Made by a program: the position numbers and the translations under genes
Notes under the pieces: generated by a model
Told to the model about the DNA's origin: nothing
The model's database searches: none
What the model saw: only the letters and a program-made list of their open reading frames with translations
Assembly: GCF_025685625.1 (NCBI RefSeq)
Contig: NZ_JAGSYI010000001.1
Location: 558,001 to 622,000 of the forward strand
Reading direction: 5' to 3'
From: Acidicapsa acidisoli
GTDB taxonomy: Bacteria; Acidobacteriota; Terriglobia; Terriglobales; Acidobacteriaceae
Length of the DNA: 64,000 nucleotides
Part shown: positions 62,135 through 64,000 of the stretch, piece by piece
How positions within the stretch are numbered: the stretch's first letter is position 1
Layout: each line of letters begins with the position of its first letter

Positions 62135-62689
62135 TTACCAGCCCATCCGCTCACGCAGATTCGCGATGTGCGCGGTATGGTGGCGCGAGTGCCAGGCATA
62201 CAGCGCCAGTACCTGAGCCAGATTCTGCCGTCCACCTGCGGGATGCACATAGCCCCTGGCAAAATCCGCGTCAGGTAGAGACTCCACCAACGCCACCCAA
62301 CGCGCGTGGAGCGCCGCAATCAGCGTCAGAGACACGTCGATGGACAGCCGGGAATCTGAAAGCTCGGCCCAGGCCGCCTCATCGTAGGGTTTGATCGTTG
62401 GCCAGTCTTCCGTCAACGCGAGCTTGAAGCGCACATAGGAGTTGGCGTGGCTGTCGGCCACATGATGCACCACCTGCCGCAGGCTCCAGCCTCCATCGCG
62501 ATATGGCGTGTCCAACTGGCTGTCGTTCAGACTGGCGGCGGCAGCCTTCAGCCGCTCAGGAAGCAACCGCAACGTCTCGATATATTCATCATGTTCGACC
62601 GCCGTGATGGAGGCAGGAAGCCGGAATCGACCGATCGGGAAGCGCAGGATGTCGATCGCTGAATGTGCAGTCTCAGAATGTACGGTCAT
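62135..62689 (-). CDS. DinB/YfiT-family metal-dependent transferase-like protein
   Basis: 184 residues. The pattern QVVHHVADSHANS (H75/H76) and HSRHHTAH (H170, H174) matches the three-His metal site of YfiT/BstA-like proteins, which include thiol S-transferases. It is cytoplasmic and shares an operon with the nuclease-like gene. Confidence 0.88.
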   Translation of the reverse strand: MTVHSETAHSAIDILRFPIGRFRLPASITAVEHDEYIETLRLLPERLKAAAASLNDSQLDTPYRDGGWSLRQVVHHVADSHANSYVRFKLALTEDWPTIKPYDEAAWAELSDSRLSIDVSLTLIAALHARWVALVESLPDADFARGYVHPAGGRQNLAQVLALYAWHSRHHTAHIANLRERMGW

Positions 62690-62805
62690 GGGCGCAACGA
62701 TACCAGAATTTATTTATGGAGAAGAAATACAGATTAAGCATGGCCCCGGAGCGCTCTGTCTCCGGAGCCATGCAAGCACGCCGCTCCCAGTCTTAACAGG
62801 CGATC

Positions 62806-62913
62806 TTAGGCGTGGTGGTGGTGATGATGATGCCGATGGTGGTGCCGGCCGGCTGCAAACACCGGACTTGCACAAACCAAGAGCAAAAGGGTGGCGACGA
62901 TTAGCTTCTTCAT
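62806..62913 (-). CDS. secreted histidine-rich mini-protein
   Basis: 35 residues from ATG 62913, with AGGG close upstream. A complete signal peptide (MKKLIVATLLLLVCASPVFA) is followed by a tail of Arg and His, RHHHRHHHHHHHA. The mature peptide would be only about 15 residues, and could bind metal such as Ni, Cu or Zn in the periplasm. No paralogue is nearby. Confidence 0.6.
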   Translation of the reverse strand: MKKLIVATLLLLVCASPVFAAGRHHHRHHHHHHHA

Positions 62914-63154
62914 GCCCTGAAGAGTAGCACGATTTTCGTCTCCGAATATGACTCGAAAGACGCATGAATCAAGTCGGCTACGGGTAGAGCGAATCATGCT
63001 GCGTGTGTCTTCTCTAAGCTCCAATGCAATCAACGCGCCGACAGATAATCCCAATTTGGAATTGCCCGTGCAGACATAAACCCCGGCAGAATCTCTGTGC
63101 GAAATCGCCCGCAATTTCAGTCCTTTCCGCTTCAGGCGTACACTGATAAGTACG

Positions 63155-64000
63155 ATGAGTGCAGCTTACGCCCAGCCAATTTCCGACCGTGACATCCATG
63201 CGAGGGTCAGCCACAAACGCTATTTTTTCGAGAAATTCGGCATCACGGAGCGGCTCCTCGAACGCTGCCTCGGCGAGGCTCTTTCCGCTGGTGGAGACTA
63301 CGCCGACCTTTACTTTGAATCAGTTACAGCGACGGCCCTTGGAGTTGACGAGCAGATCGTCAAATCCGCCAGCCAGGGAACAAGCGCCGGATGCGGCATC
63401 CGCGTCCTCTCCGGCGAGCGCACCGGCTACGCCTACACGGACAATCTCAGTCCGGAACGGCTGATTCACGCCGCCAAAACAGCCGCGCTCATCGCTTCCG
63501 GCCCGGCCAAACAGCCGATACATGGTTTTCAGGACGTACCGGTCGCCGATCTTTACCCTGTCCCGCTCGGCGGCTTCAATCTTGATCTGGCTGCACGTCT
63601 TGAACTTATTCAGCGCGCCGACCGCGCCGCGCGCGCCTTCAGTCCCCGCGTGATCCAGGTCCGGGCAAGCTACAGCGAAGAGTTGCGCCGCATCCTCATC
63701 GCGGCATCGGACGGCGCATTCGCCTCCGACACGCAGCCGCTGTGCCGCCTGAACGTCTTCGTCATCGCCAAGGACGATCAGAACACCACCCGCGGATCAG
63801 CCGGATGCGGCGGACGCGGCGGCCTCGACATCTTCACCGGTTCCAAGAGCCCCGAAAATCTGGCCCGCGAAGCCGCCCGCGGAGCGATTCTGCAGCTCGG
63901 CGCAGTCCATGCTCCGGCTGGCGAAATGGAAGTTGTTCTCGGCCCCGGCTGGCCCGGCATTCTGCTGCACGAAGCAGTCGGCCACGGCCTCGAAGCCGAC
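63155..64000 (+). CDS. tldD: TldD-family metalloprotease, 5' part (truncated by window end)
   Basis: 282 residues from ATG 63155, open at the right edge. It has the N-terminal TldD/PmbA fold (YADLYFESVTATALGVDEQIVKSASQGTSAGCGIRVLSGERTGYAYTD), and the zinc motif HEAVGH (H272, E273, H277) is visible at the window's last residues. TldD works with TldE/PmbA in peptide maturation and antitoxin degradation. The rest lies outside. Confidence 0.93.
   Translation, partial: MSAAYAQPISDRDIHARVSHKRYFFEKFGITERLLERCLGEALSAGGDYADLYFESVTATALGVDEQIVKSASQGTSAGCGIRVLSGERTGYAYTDNLSPERLIHAAKTAALIASGPAKQPIHGFQDVPVADLYPVPLGGFNLDLAARLELIQRADRAARAFSPRVIQVRASYSEELRRILIAASDGAFASDTQPLCRLNVFVIAKDDQNTTRGSAGCGGRGGLDIFTGSKSPENLAREAARGAILQLGAVHAPAGEMEVVLGPGWPGILLHEAVGHGLEAD

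Overview
The window looks like a chromosomal segment of an acidobacterium, most likely class Terriglobia, family Acidobacteriaceae (Granulicella/Terriglobus/Edaphobacter-like). The evidence is lineage-typical content: an Oar-type TonB-dependent receptor followed by a VWFA-related protein, DUF2911, split glycine decarboxylase (gcvPA/gcvPB), the trpS-scpA and scpB-rluB blocks, and palindromic GGGCT-RA-AGCCC repeats. Genus assignment is inference; no rRNA is present.

Layout. 1-8.3 kb: receptor and VWFA gene, a small isomerase-like gene, then glycine cleavage genes gcvH-gcvPA-gcvPB and a terminator. 8.4-16.3 kb: DnaJ-domain membrane protein, DUF2911 protein, a repeat-rich spacer, tRNA-Arg(CCG), a serine hydrolase, a REPIN-like repeat, a pentapeptide-repeat protein, a GH27 alpha-galactosidase and a multi-spanning membrane protein. 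16.3-18.8 kb: a complete transposon. 18.8-21.2 kb: an operon of membrane proteins with a winged-helix regulator and a palindromic operator. 21.2-33.5 kb: msrA, rluB-like, scpB, Pit phosphate carrier, an AbrB/Doc toxin-antitoxin pair, scpA, trpS, a SLATT/TIR gene pair, trpD. 33.6-38.8 kb: sucCD, an M13 peptidase, ndk. 38.8-50.7 kb: glycosyltransferase, aldo/keto reductase, envelope proteins, TonB, rfbB, OmpA-like protein, DnaC-like ATPase, and a MarR-DUF1398 operon with a perfect operator. 50.9-64 kb: spermidine synthase-like membrane protein, CAP protein, SDR, rpmE, dusB, an SDH-type protease pair, several small enzymes, a PD-(D/E)XK protein, a His-rich peptide and the start of tldD.

The most striking region is the transposon at 16326-18759. 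It has near-identical 23-bp terminal inverted repeats (21/23), a perfect 8-bp target duplication (GCACGAGA) and an IS1595-family transposase. Its cargo is a 45-residue protein, a HicA-like toxin and a HicB-like antitoxin in convergent orientation, and a non-canonical tRNA. That tRNA folds with an 8-bp acceptor stem and a 4-bp T stem (8/4), a short D loop, a long variable arm, discriminator G, no encoded CCA, and anticodon UUA, which would read the UAA stop codon. It matches the 'allo-tRNA' class known from Acidobacteria. Its carriage with a toxin-antitoxin pair inside an intact, recently moved element is the main discovery candidate here.

Two limits apply. The 5' end of the first gene and the 3' end of tldD lie outside the window. 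All family assignments were made by reading the sequence, without database searches.
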